From Candidatus Cloacimonadota bacterium (GTDB lineage Bacteria; Cloacimonadota; Cloacimonadia; Cloacimonadales; PWNZ01): a stretch of DNA of 37,273 bases. A model generated the notes under the pieces. The model was not told where the DNA came from. It was given only the letters and a program-made list of their open reading frames with translations, and searched no databases. The stretch lies in assembly GCA_003564155.1 (NCBI GenBank), contig PWOA01000007.1, positions 1-37,273 of the forward strand. The letters run 5' to 3'. Positions 25,021 to 33,865 of this stretch are shown piece after piece. The position numbers and the translations under genes were made by a program. Positions within the stretch are counted from its first letter, which is position 1; each line of letters starts with the position of its first letter.

Positions 25021-27444
25021 TCACAACAATGATAATGGATCTATATCAATGTCTACCTTAATAGAGTTTTTCCACTTATTGAGTCGGGTTATGCGATTCA
25101 CGACATTTAACAGAGTATTAATTTTAGCAACTTTAATTATTATGTGATATCGATATTTATTGTTTATCTTATGAATAGGGGTTGGGATCGGACCTAATAA
25201 CAGCAGATCTTGGCTGCTACCAGTTTTATTTGATTGATCACCGTGACTTTTTTTTAACTCTTTAATCAAGGGAACAATCTTATTAATTTCATTTTTCAAG
25301 TATTGTTCGTCTTTATGCGAATATACAATTCTTGCTAAACGAGAGAATGGAGGGTAAAAGGAATTTTTTCTAAGCGGCATTTCATATTTACAAAATTTAG
25401 TGAAATTTTGTTCTTGTGCGCTTTTTACTGCATAATGTTCAGGATTATATGTTTGGATGATCACTTCACCGGGTAAGTCACCTCTTCCGGAGCGTCCGGC
25501 GACTTGAGTCAACAGTTGAAATGTCCTTTCGGATGCTCGAAAATCAGGTACATTAAGGCTGTTATCTGCAGCAACAACCCCTACTAGAGTGACTTTAGCA
25601 AAATCTAAACCTTTAGCAATCATTTGAGTGCCAAAAAGAATATCAACAACTCCACTATTCATTCTTTCAAACATCGACAGATAACTATCCTTCTTAACAA
25701 CCGTATCAGTATCCATACGAAGAATTTTTGCAGAGGGGTATTGTATTAACAATTCTTTTTCAAGCTGTTGAGTACCGGGTGTTCCGTAAGATAATAAATA
25801 ACTACCGCAAATCGTACATTTTTGTTCCATTTCTTTAATATATCCACAGTAATGACACATCAATACATCTGATTTGCTGTGAAAAATAAGACTAACATCA
25901 CATTTAGGGCACTTGGAAACTTTCCCGCAATTCATACAAAGAAGATAACTAGCATAACCTCGACGGTTAAGTAACAAGAGAGTCTGTTCTTTTTGTTGTA
26001 GTCTTTCTTTAATCTTCTCCTTAAGGATTTTCGATATTATTCTGTTGGATTCGTTTTCGTTTTTCATGTCTACTATTATCACTTCAGGCCGTTTAATATT
26101 TAAAGGCCTGTTATCGAGTTTTAGAAGTTGATATTTACCTGATTCTACATTTTGCAAGGATTCTAAGGAAGGGGTGGCACTTCCTAATAAAACTATGGAG
26201 TTATTTATTTTCCCTCTTAAAACAGCTATGTCTCTAGCATTATAACGGGGAGCTTTATCCTGTTTATAACTTGTTTCATGTTCTTCATCAACTATAATGA
26301 TACCAATTTTATCTAAGGGTGCAAAAATAGCGCTCCGGGCACCAATTACAATTTTACGTTCACCCCTTCTAATTCGTTTCCACTCTTCCCAACGTTGTCG
26401 TTCATTTTTACGGCTGTGAAGTATAGCAATTATATCACCGAAAGCGTTATAAAACCACTGCTCCATTTGGGGGGTTAGAGCTATTTCAGGCACTAACACC
26501 AAGGCATTTTTGTTGATCGAAAGACATTCACGTATTAGTCTAATATATATTTCTGTCTTACCGCTACCGGTAATCCCATGAAGAAGGAATGGTTTATATT
26601 CTCCTGTTAATAAGCTGTTTTTGATAGTTGAAAAAACTTCTTGTTGTTCATCGGTTAATGATATTTTTTTATTATTGCATTGAACCTGGTTGTTGCTAAT
26701 CTTTTCTTTGACTACTCTTGCTTCTACATTGATTAGACCTTTATTTTTTAAAGCTTTTACAATTGAATAACTAATTGTTTCAGCAATCAATGATAAGGGG
26801 ATGTCTTGTTGAAAACCTTTAATCAATTTATATGCTTCATCCTGTTTCGACGTTAGTTTAGGGATATCTTGTACCGATTTTTCTGCTGAGATATAATTAG
26901 CGTATTTAGGTCTGATTTTGGGATCACAAAGACGTTTGACTTCAATAAGGTTCAGCTCTTCCAAATGTTCAAAATATTTGTAAATCGGTAAGTTAGGATA
27001 CTTTTTTTTAAAATCTTTCAAGTTAGTCCACTTTTCATAACTCAAATAATTTAATATCTCAATTTCAATATCATTTAATGAATCGTTAAGTTCATCAGCA
27101 CACTCTTTTCTCTTTACTTCCAACGCTATTTGAGGTTGTATGGCAGTCGGCAGCATCGCCAATAAAACAATTCCCCGGCTACAAAAGTAATAGTTACTCA
27201 TCCAATCGGCTATCGTCCGTAAATCCTCAGCAAGTAAAGACCGGTCATCTATTATCTCAATGATATTTTTGTATCTAATATCCGGGTTAATATTTGGTGA
27301 TGATAATCTTGACCATACGAAACCGGAAATAAGTTTATTGTTAAAATCTACCAAAACACGGCTACCTGGCATAATATTCCGGTCACATTTATAAGTAAAA
27401 AGCTTATCTATTCTAACTGGAATAGCTATTTCGTAATAATTCAT
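25021..27444 (-). CDS. priA: Primosomal protein N' (replication restart helicase PriA)
   Basis: An 807-residue DNA helicase that recognises stalled forks and reloads the replicative helicase. The N-terminal 3'-end-binding domain (YYEIAIPVRIDKLFTY) is followed by a winged-helix region, then the superfamily-2 motor: Walker A GITGSGKT (290-297), DEEH in IIVDEEHETSYKQ, GSATPSLESL and QMIAKGLDF, QVAGRSGRG. A zinc-binding insertion carries paired cysteines (CMNCGKVSKCPKC, MCHYCGY, KCTICGS). Length and order fit the family, with no truncation. An AGAGGT just before the ATG on the minus strand supports the start. The gene stands alone, divergent from the outer-membrane protein gene; the structured segment lies beyond its 3' end. 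Confidence 0.96.
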   Translation of the reverse strand: MNYYEIAIPVRIDKLFTYKCDRNIMPGSRVLVDFNNKLISGFVWSRLSSPNINPDIRYKNIIEIIDDRSLLAEDLRTIADWMSNYYFCSRGIVLLAMLPTAIQPQIALEVKRKECADELNDSLNDIEIEILNYLSYEKWTNLKDFKKKYPNLPIYKYFEHLEELNLIEVKRLCDPKIRPKYANYISAEKSVQDIPKLTSKQDEAYKLIKGFQQDIPLSLIAETISYSIVKALKNKGLINVEARVVKEKISNNQVQCNNKKISLTDEQQEVFSTIKNSLLTGEYKPFLLHGITGSGKTEIYIRLIRECLSINKNALVLVPEIALTPQMEQWFYNAFGDIIAILHSRKNERQRWEEWKRIRRGERKIVIGARSAIFAPLDKIGIIIVDEEHETSYKQDKAPRYNARDIAVLRGKINNSIVLLGSATPSLESLQNVESGKYQLLKLDNRPLNIKRPEVIIVDMKNENESNRIISKILKEKIKERLQQKEQTLLLLNRRGYASYLLCMNCGKVSKCPKCDVSLIFHSKSDVLMCHYCGYIKEMEQKCTICGSYLLSYGTPGTQQLEKELLIQYPSAKILRMDTDTVVKKDSYLSMFERMNSGVVDILFGTQMIAKGLDFAKVTLVGVVAADNSLNVPDFRASERTFQLLTQVAGRSGRGDLPGEVIIQTYNPEHYAVKSAQEQNFTKFCKYEMPLRKNSFYPPFSRLARIVYSHKDEQYLKNEINKIVPLIKELKKSHGDQSNKTGSSQDLLLLGPIPTPIHKINNKYRYHIIIKVAKINTLLNVVNRITRLNKWKNSIKVDIDIDPLSLL

Positions 27445-27829
27445 TCTACCTCTGATGATTATTTATTTATAGTATTCATTGATTATGTCCTCGTATATCG
27501 GTCAATCAATTTACTTGTTTTATCCTCAAGAATAATATCAAGATTATATCACAGTATAAGCCGATGAAAGAAAATATGTTTATTAGCACTAGATAAGTCC
27601 ATAAAGCTAATATTGAGTGATACAGATGCTTCTTATCTTTACTAGTATATGTTAAAACTTTATGACTGCAAATATGAGATAATAATGCTTTGACATATAA
27701 TCACATATTTAGGGTTATTATTTCTAGTTAAAGTGATAACCGATTATTGAATCCGTTCTCAGCAAAACATTGACAATAAGAAACAATATAGATTTATGGA
27801 ACATAAATATGGATAAAGGATATTGATAT
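27445..27829. other. Divergent intergenic region, priA / outer-membrane protein
   Basis: About 385 bases between divergent starts. TTGACA hexamers occur at about 27692 and 27769 on the plus strand, but none has a good -10 at the right distance. No gene, long repeat or strong hairpin was seen. A 63-codon minus-strand frame at 27724-27915 runs into the next gene and is most likely a shadow. Confidence 0.4.
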
Positions 27830-29062
27830 ATGAGATATAAACTAATAATTATAGCTTTCATTATAAACTTATTGATTATAACAGACTTAAGAGCTAATTC
27901 CATTTTCTCTTTCAAGGGCTTCCCTATCCAGGATTACAATACAGATGTTTTGAGTTTGAGTATGGGTGGAGCCGGTATTGGAGATACATTTAGAAGAAAT
28001 ACGAGTTTTATCAATCCTTCCTTAAGTACGACATTAAACCAAGTATATTTCTCAACGGGTATTAGCACAGGTTATTATTATTACCATGATAGTAGTTATA
28101 AATTCAGAGATGATGGCATTTATTTCCCTTATTTTAATATAACAATACCGCTATCAAACCATAGAATCGGATTTAACTATAGCTCGTATCTCTCCGGCAA
28201 TATTGATACTTACCTAAAAGACAAAAAATGGGAAGAAGCAGACTTATCTTTTTCAGAAATAAATCGAGTTAGATCTTACATATACAAAGGGTCATTGTTT
28301 TGGAGTTATAAACATGAACTTGTAAATTTGGGTCTCTCTTTTGATTATTTATTAGGCCATCAATTCCATTCATGGAAACAAGAATATGTCGGAGCAGGTT
28401 TTTTCATCGACCCTTGGTATGAAGTGAACCGTAATTATAGTAATTATGGATACAGTGTTGGTCTTAACAGGAGTTTTGGTGAAGTTTCTTTGGGAGCTTT
28501 ATACTCCAGTCCTACCAATCTTGAAGGTGATCAAGAGGTTGTTACCAGGCATAAGGTTTTTGATATAGAACAAGCAAAATTTGAGACACCACATCATCTC
28601 GGTTTAGGTTTAGCATGGCGTCTTAATTATAATTACCGTATCGCCTCCGACTTCCATTATGAATTATGGTCACAGACAAAATCTTATGAAGACTCTGACA
28701 ATACTTATAAATTTTCACTAGGGCTTGCATACGAACCTCATTGGAGTTACGAAAAATGGCACCGAAGAATTCCTCTAAGAATTGGTGGATATTATAGGAC
28801 ATTACCTTTCAAAGTGAATGACAAAAATCTCGATGAAATTGCTGCTTCGTTCGGATTTACCGTCCCTTTACAAACTCCTAATAGTCAACTTGATTTTGCT
28901 ATCCAATACGTTGTTCGTGGTGATGTAGACCTTCATGACTATTCTGATGAAAGCCTGATTCTGAGTATAGGGTTTTCCGGATTTGATTTCTTCTCTAGTA
29001 GAAAGAAAAAAATCGATGACAGAGATATTCCAGAAGCCGAATTTGAAAGTTTTAGAGATTAA
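27830..29062 (+). CDS. Outer-membrane beta-barrel protein (PorV/FadL-like fold)
   Basis: A 410-residue exported protein. A signal peptide (KLIIIAFIINLLIITDLRA) precedes DVLSLSMGGAGIGDTF and TSFINPS, the N-terminal signature of the PorV/UPF0164/FadL-like barrels in which a small-residue stretch is followed by an Asn-Pro. The rest alternates polar and aromatic residues in short amphipathic strands (YFSTGISTGYYYY, LGLAWRLNYNYRIASDFHYELW, YKFSLGLAYEP), as expected of a barrel of about 14 strands. The extreme C-terminus is acidic (DDRDIPEAEFESF) and follows the last strand. In Bacteroidota-like lineages such proteins include the type IX component PorV; a general porin or transport role is equally possible. 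recJ starts eight bases after its stop. Confidence 0.75.
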   Translation: MRYKLIIIAFIINLLIITDLRANSIFSFKGFPIQDYNTDVLSLSMGGAGIGDTFRRNTSFINPSLSTTLNQVYFSTGISTGYYYYHDSSYKFRDDGIYFPYFNITIPLSNHRIGFNYSSYLSGNIDTYLKDKKWEEADLSFSEINRVRSYIYKGSLFWSYKHELVNLGLSFDYLLGHQFHSWKQEYVGAGFFIDPWYEVNRNYSNYGYSVGLNRSFGEVSLGALYSSPTNLEGDQEVVTRHKVFDIEQAKFETPHHLGLGLAWRLNYNYRIASDFHYELWSQTKSYEDSDNTYKFSLGLAYEPHWSYEKWHRRIPLRIGGYYRTLPFKVNDKNLDEIAASFGFTVPLQTPNSQLDFAIQYVVRGDVDLHDYSDESLILSIGFSGFDFFSSRKKKIDDRDIPEAEFESFRD

Positions 29063-29070
29063 TAGTCATT

Positions 29071-30648
29071 ATGTTCTACTGGCAAGTAGCTCCCCGTAAA
29101 GGAGAATCAATATCTGAACACCTCGACAAATCGCGAGAGTACCTTGATGATAATAATTACGGTAATGGCAATCATGAATCCTTCTTCGGCTATAAAATAC
29201 CAAATAAAAAACTGATTAAAGATGTTCTTAAAGCTGCAACTAGAATTGTAAAAGCTGTAAAAAACAATGAGAAAATTGTTATTTTCGGGCATGATGATGT
29301 TGATGGTATAACTTCAACCTACATACTTTTTGACTTTCTAGACAAAATAGGTTCCTATTCTCACTATTACTATATACCAAATCGCCTTACAGATAGTCAT
29401 GGTATTAGTGAGTCTTTTATCAACTGTGTTAATGAAAATAATTTTTCGCTAGTTATAACTGTTGACATCGGGGTCACATCGATTGAAGGTGTTAATAAAC
29501 TCAATGATATGGGATGTGAAGTAATCATTACCGATCATCATTTGATAAGTTCTTCAAACTTACCTAATGCTTACGCTATTGTCAATCCCAAAAGAGATGA
29601 TTGTCAATATCCTGATAAAACGTTAACCGGTGTGGGCATAGTATATTTCTTAGTAAGCATTATATCCGAGTTATTGGGTATCACTGTTCCTGATAAATAT
29701 ATTTTTTGGACAGCAACCGGTACGATCGCTGACAAAGGATCAATGGTAGGTATAAATAGAATAATCTGTAAAGTCGTATTTGATAATTGGCAAAAAATGA
29801 TTGATCGGCCTCTATCTCTTTGGTCCAATTGTATTTCTAAAAAATGTACTACCTATTTTGATAAGAATCATTACATCTATAATATGGCTAAGCTTTTAAG
29901 CTGTGGTAGAGATATTAATGGAGAGAACAAAGCACTCTATTTTCTACTTGCTCCGGACTATAAACAACGTGAGGTAGTAACAGAATTGTTCAAACGTAGA
30001 AGTGAATACGAATCTAGTCTAACCAACGTGCGAAAATTATTAGAAAGTATATCCCCTGAGAACAAAGATCTGTTTTATATTTATATTGACGAAAAGGATG
30101 AGATACCTCTTATTCATTCAGGCTGGGCAGTTAATTACATGTGTTATCTTTTCAAAATTCCGGTTATTTATATTAAGATTAAAGGTTCTCTGGTTTTAGG
30201 TGAATGTAAATGTATAAAACCGTTTAATTTCGTTGATGCTTTAGATTATTGTAAAGAAACATTATGTCAATTTGGAGGTCATAATTGTGCAGCCGGTTTT
30301 ATTTCTTCTGTTGATATGTTGTCTTCATTTAGGAATTTATTCGCTCAATATGCAGAGACTCAAAAAGATGTTATTCTCAACGGGAAGAAGATTCCGATTG
30401 ATCTGGAGGTCAACAAAGAAGATATTCCTTCACTAAAGAATCTCATAATGAATTATAGCCCTTTCGGTGAAGACGCACCAATACCTACATTCTTAGTGAA
30501 AAATATTAAAATACACCAAACTATGCCAGACGCCGTAAATTTCAGTCTAAAAGAGTACCTGCCCGGAGAAAATTATGATGTTGTTTTCACTTATCGGTGT
30601 AACGGTAAAATGGCAATTATTGATACTAAAAAATCAAGTATAAGTTAA
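29071..30648 (+). CDS. recJ: RecJ-type single-stranded-DNA exonuclease (DHH/DHHA1)
   Basis: A 525-residue DHH-superfamily nuclease. Motif I is GHDDVDG (H74-G79 region), motif II VDIGVTS, motif III the signature DHH (D155-H156-H157), followed by AIVNPKRDDCQYP and LTGVGIVYFL typical of RecJ. The DHHA1 domain shows GGHNCAAGF, and a C-terminal OB-like region closes the protein. RecJ degrades single-stranded DNA 5' to 3' in recombination and mismatch repair. It is about 50 residues shorter than E. coli RecJ (577), within family range. The start is close behind the beta-barrel gene and lacks a clear Shine-Dalgarno, so translation may depend on read-through from that gene. Confidence 0.88.
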   Translation: MFYWQVAPRKGESISEHLDKSREYLDDNNYGNGNHESFFGYKIPNKKLIKDVLKAATRIVKAVKNNEKIVIFGHDDVDGITSTYILFDFLDKIGSYSHYYYIPNRLTDSHGISESFINCVNENNFSLVITVDIGVTSIEGVNKLNDMGCEVIITDHHLISSSNLPNAYAIVNPKRDDCQYPDKTLTGVGIVYFLVSIISELLGITVPDKYIFWTATGTIADKGSMVGINRIICKVVFDNWQKMIDRPLSLWSNCISKKCTTYFDKNHYIYNMAKLLSCGRDINGENKALYFLLAPDYKQREVVTELFKRRSEYESSLTNVRKLLESISPENKDLFYIYIDEKDEIPLIHSGWAVNYMCYLFKIPVIYIKIKGSLVLGECKCIKPFNFVDALDYCKETLCQFGGHNCAAGFISSVDMLSSFRNLFAQYAETQKDVILNGKKIPIDLEVNKEDIPSLKNLIMNYSPFGEDAPIPTFLVKNIKIHQTMPDAVNFSLKEYLPGENYDVVFTYRCNGKMAIIDTKKSSIS

Positions 30649-30729
30649 GTTTCTTAAGGAGATATACTCAAAACTATTTTGAGCGATACGATAAACAATG
30701 ATAAATTACTAATTAAGGCGGTAAAACAT

Positions 30730-32142
30730 ATGAAAGTAATTTGGAATAAATGTGATATTTGTGGGGTTTGTGCTTCTGTATGCCCCGTAGATGCAGTAAC
30801 TATTTCAGAACATAAAGTCGAAATTAATAACATGAAATGTATTGATTGTAATAAGTGTCTCATAGTATGTCCCGCTATGGCAATCGTTAGAGGATTTGAA
30901 AATAATTCTCCAAAAGAAGATGAAACGACTATTGACCTAACTCTTTTGCCTAATATCGAAAAAGAATATGACGTTATCGTCGTCGGCGCTGGACCGGGAG
31001 GTAGCGTAACTGCCAGGTTTTCAGCCGAAAATAACCTTTCGACTTTAATTTTAGAAAGAGACAGAGAAGCCGGAATACCGGTCAGATGTGCAGAGGGTAT
31101 TTCCGGAGGAGGGTTAGATGCTTTTATTAACATCGATGAGAGATTTATTTCATCAAGGATAAGAAAAGCCAGGCTATATACCCCAGACGGCAATCATTTA
31201 GATATGCGATCTAAAGTCGAAGGTTATGTATTAGAAAGGCGAGTCTTCGATTCTGCTCTTTGTGATATAGCTTGCCAAAAAGGAGCAGAGATGCTTACAA
31301 AGGCCGATGTCACAGGAATTAAAAAAACATCTGATGGTAAGATGAAAGTTTTTTTTACCTACAAAGGTCTACAGAGGTACGTGACCTGCAAAATAGTCAT
31401 AGGAGCCGATGGAGTCGAATCCCGAGTAGGTAGATGGGCAGGTATAGACACTACTCTTAAACTTAATGATATATCATCAAGTACTCAATATAGAATTAAT
31501 AATATTCAGTTAGATAGTGAAATGATATCATTTTATTTTGGCAATAAAATTGCTCCTGGAGGTTACGTTTGGGTATTCCACAAATCAAGTAATTCTGCTA
31601 ATGTCGGTATCGGTATTACCGGTAATTTTGCCCAAAACAAACCTGCTCAAGATTATCTGGATGAATTCATTAAAATACATTTTCCCGAAGCATCCATAAG
31701 TTATACTGTATATAGTGGAGTTCCCATTGCAAACACATTAGATAAAATTGTTGCGGACAATGTTATGCTTGTCGGAGATGCTGCCAGACAAGTAAACCCT
31801 GTAACCGGTGGTGGAATAAAGCAGGCAATGGTAGCTGGGAAAATCGCAGGTGAAGTTGCAGCGGAAGCTATTCTTAAGAATGACTATAGCACTAAAATTC
31901 TCAAGAAATATTCTCAGGAATGGGAACGCGTTTTGGGCTCAAAACATAGATTCATGTATAAGATTAAAGAAAAAGTTCTAAATGCTCCGGATGAAAGGTT
32001 AAATAAGATATCTAATATATGTAAAGGGCTGCCGGCTGAAGATATCTCTCTAACATATTTGTTTAAAGCCGTTGTCAAAGGTGATCCGAAACTGGTAGCT
32101 GAGATGGCAACAGCATTTGTTTTGAGTAAGATAAGTATCTAA
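30730..32142 (+). CDS. Ferredoxin-fused geranylgeranyl-reductase-family flavoprotein
   Basis: A 470-residue fusion. Residues 8-48 hold two 4Fe-4S ferredoxin motifs (C8, C11, C14, C18 and C37, C40, C43, C47, each ending CP). An FAD-binding Rossmann fold follows with GAGPGG at 86-91, the RCAEGISG motif of the geranylgeranyl reductase family, IGADGVESRVGRW and the second FAD motif VMLVGDAARQVNPVTGGGI. The family reduces isoprenoid double bonds, as in archaeal lipids, chlorophyll phytyl tails or dolichols; the built-in ferredoxin suggests low-potential electrons. I choose ATG 30730 (AAGGCGG eight bases upstream) over TTG 30679, whose nearest AAGGAG is too far away. The polyprenol-kinase-like gene follows 50 bases on, making a lipid-alcohol or quinone side chain the likely substrate. 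Confidence 0.88.
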   Translation: MKVIWNKCDICGVCASVCPVDAVTISEHKVEINNMKCIDCNKCLIVCPAMAIVRGFENNSPKEDETTIDLTLLPNIEKEYDVIVVGAGPGGSVTARFSAENNLSTLILERDREAGIPVRCAEGISGGGLDAFINIDERFISSRIRKARLYTPDGNHLDMRSKVEGYVLERRVFDSALCDIACQKGAEMLTKADVTGIKKTSDGKMKVFFTYKGLQRYVTCKIVIGADGVESRVGRWAGIDTTLKLNDISSSTQYRINNIQLDSEMISFYFGNKIAPGGYVWVFHKSSNSANVGIGITGNFAQNKPAQDYLDEFIKIHFPEASISYTVYSGVPIANTLDKIVADNVMLVGDAARQVNPVTGGGIKQAMVAGKIAGEVAAEAILKNDYSTKILKKYSQEWERVLGSKHRFMYKIKEKVLNAPDERLNKISNICKGLPAEDISLTYLFKAVVKGDPKLVAEMATAFVLSKISI

Positions 32143-32192
32143 ATATATTAACTGAATAAAGCAAGTTATGTCTTGATGGAATATCGGAAATT

Positions 32193-32834
32193 ATGCAACA
32201 TAAAGCTCCAAAAAAAATAACACCTATCCTGAGTAAACATGAGACAAAAGAGATTTATCGAAAGTCTGTCCACGTTGCATCTATAATACTGCCTCTTTCG
32301 TATCGTTATATTTTTAATTATGATAAATCACTAACTGTTACTGTATTGCTTCCATTAGCTTTAATTGCAGTTATTATTGAGTTGTTTCGATTAGAACACA
32401 AAACTGCCAAAAAAATATTTTATCGTATATTTGGTATTATGCTTCGTAAGCATGAGGTAGCAAACCTGACTGGCGCTTCATATCTATTGACTTCCAGTGT
32501 TTTTACTATAACTCTTTTCCCGCATGACATTGCTTTCATTTCTCTTAGTTTTTTAGCTTTAGGGGATACTTTTGCCGCCGTAGCCGGTATTCGTTTCGGC
32601 AAACGGAAATTAAAAAATAATTATAAGAGTTTTGAAGGTAGTCTTGCCTGTTTTGTTTCTTGTTTCATTTTTGCCCTGATATATTCTATCCATCCCACTA
32701 TGGCATTCGTTGGTGCTATAGCAGCTACATTTGCAGAACTATCTAAAATACCAATAGATGATAACATTAAATTGCCGATTTTTACCGCTATAATAATGTC
32801 ATTAGCTTCTATCATCATTCCTGTTAATTTTTAA
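32193..32834 (+). CDS. Polyprenol/dolichol-kinase-like membrane protein
   Basis: A 213-residue integral membrane protein with about six hydrophobic segments. It matches the SEC59/VTE5 (dolichol and phytol kinase) branch of the CTP-transferase superfamily: KSVHVASIILPL near the N-terminus, and the block ALGDTFAAVAGIRFGKRKLKNNYKSFEGSLACF, in which GD-x2-A, G-x2-x-GK and K-S/T-x-EG-S are the hallmark nucleotide-binding residues. Family members phosphorylate isoprenoid alcohols using CTP. Placed between a reductase that can saturate isoprenoids and a polyprenyl-phosphate glycosyltransferase, it is a good candidate for making a reduced polyprenyl phosphate. The start ATG has only a weak ribosome-binding site. 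Confidence 0.8.
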   Translation: MQHKAPKKITPILSKHETKEIYRKSVHVASIILPLSYRYIFNYDKSLTVTVLLPLALIAVIIELFRLEHKTAKKIFYRIFGIMLRKHEVANLTGASYLLTSSVFTITLFPHDIAFISLSFLALGDTFAAVAGIRFGKRKLKNNYKSFEGSLACFVSCFIFALIYSIHPTMAFVGAIAATFAELSKIPIDDNIKLPIFTAIIMSLASIIIPVNF

Positions 32835-32871
32835 AAGTTCAAATGATCTATTATGATTTGAGGAGGATTAA

Positions 32872-33804
32872 TTGAAAATATCGTTCATCGTACCTGTTTA
32901 TAATGAAGAACAAAGCTTGCAGCAACTCTATAGTGAAATAAAAAAAGAGTTAGATATTTACAACCATGAAATAATTTTTATCGATGATGGTAGCACCGAT
33001 AATAGTTTTGAGGTTTTATCTTATTTAGCGCATCAAGATAAAACTGTAAAAATTGTTAAATTAAGAACCAATTTTGGTAAATCTGCAGCATTACAAACAG
33101 GTTTTGAAAAAGTTACCGGGAACTATGTTTTTACTATTGACAGCGACTTGCAAGATTCACCAGAAGAAATTCCATTATTTATAAAAAAAATTGAAGAAGG
33201 TTATGATCTTGTTTCCGGATGGAAAAAGAAACGTAAAGATCCTTTTATCAGAAGAATATCTTCTTACCTGTATAATCTAACTACTTCTGTTCTTTTTGGT
33301 ATTCGTCTCCATGATTATAATTGCGGTTTTAAATTATATAGATCTCAAGTTATAACTGAATTCGATATTTATGGAGAACTTCACCGTTATATTCCGGTTT
33401 TAGCTGCTGCAAAAGGTTTTAAAATCACAGAAATTCCGGTTAAACATAGAGCCCGTAAACATGGTAAAACAAAATTTGGTAGAGAAAGATATCTAAGAGG
33501 ATTTTTTGATCTCTTGACCGTTAAATTAATTACTAACTATATTAGAAGTCCCTTATACTTATTTGGTGGTTTAGGAATGGTATTCTCGTCATCAGGTTTT
33601 ATTATTGGTTTATATCTTACCGTTCTAAAGTTTTTTTATGGTATACCACTCAGCGACCGTCCTTTATTATTTATGAGTATTTTATTGATTGTTGTAGGTT
33701 TACAATTTTTTTCTATTGGTTTAATAGGTGAATTACTGGTTAATCAAACCCGAAGACTTAACAGGTTAACGAGTATATCTATTGAAAAAGAGATAAATTT
33801 TTAG
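32872..33804 (+). CDS. DPM1/GtrB-type polyprenyl-phosphate glycosyltransferase
   Basis: A 310-residue GT2 enzyme. The GT-A domain has SFIVPVYNEEQSL, IFIDDGSTDNSF and the metal-binding DSDLQDSPEEI, with the acceptor-side motif DYNCGFKLYRS. Two C-terminal membrane helices (about 228-256 and 268-296) are those of the GtrB/ArnC/DPM1-like group, which move a sugar from a nucleotide donor to undecaprenyl or dolichyl phosphate at the inner face of the membrane. The start is a TTG at 32872 preceded by GAGGAGG, a strong ribosome-binding site. It sits 37 bases after the kinase-like gene and 61 before the flippase. The sugar cannot be deduced. Confidence 0.9.
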   Translation: MKISFIVPVYNEEQSLQQLYSEIKKELDIYNHEIIFIDDGSTDNSFEVLSYLAHQDKTVKIVKLRTNFGKSAALQTGFEKVTGNYVFTIDSDLQDSPEEIPLFIKKIEEGYDLVSGWKKKRKDPFIRRISSYLYNLTTSVLFGIRLHDYNCGFKLYRSQVITEFDIYGELHRYIPVLAAAKGFKITEIPVKHRARKHGKTKFGRERYLRGFFDLLTVKLITNYIRSPLYLFGGLGMVFSSSGFIIGLYLTVLKFFYGIPLSDRPLLFMSILLIVVGLQFFSIGLIGELLVNQTRRLNRLTSISIEKEINF

Positions 33805-33865
33805 ATTATCGCTTAAAGTAAGCAATAATAATTCATTTTATTTTTCTACTAACACTATTTCAGCA

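Noticed and set aside
30654-31193. 179-codon minus-strand frame under the ferredoxin-reductase fusion
   Set aside because: Antisense shadow of a well-supported gene with complete Fe-S and FAD motifs.
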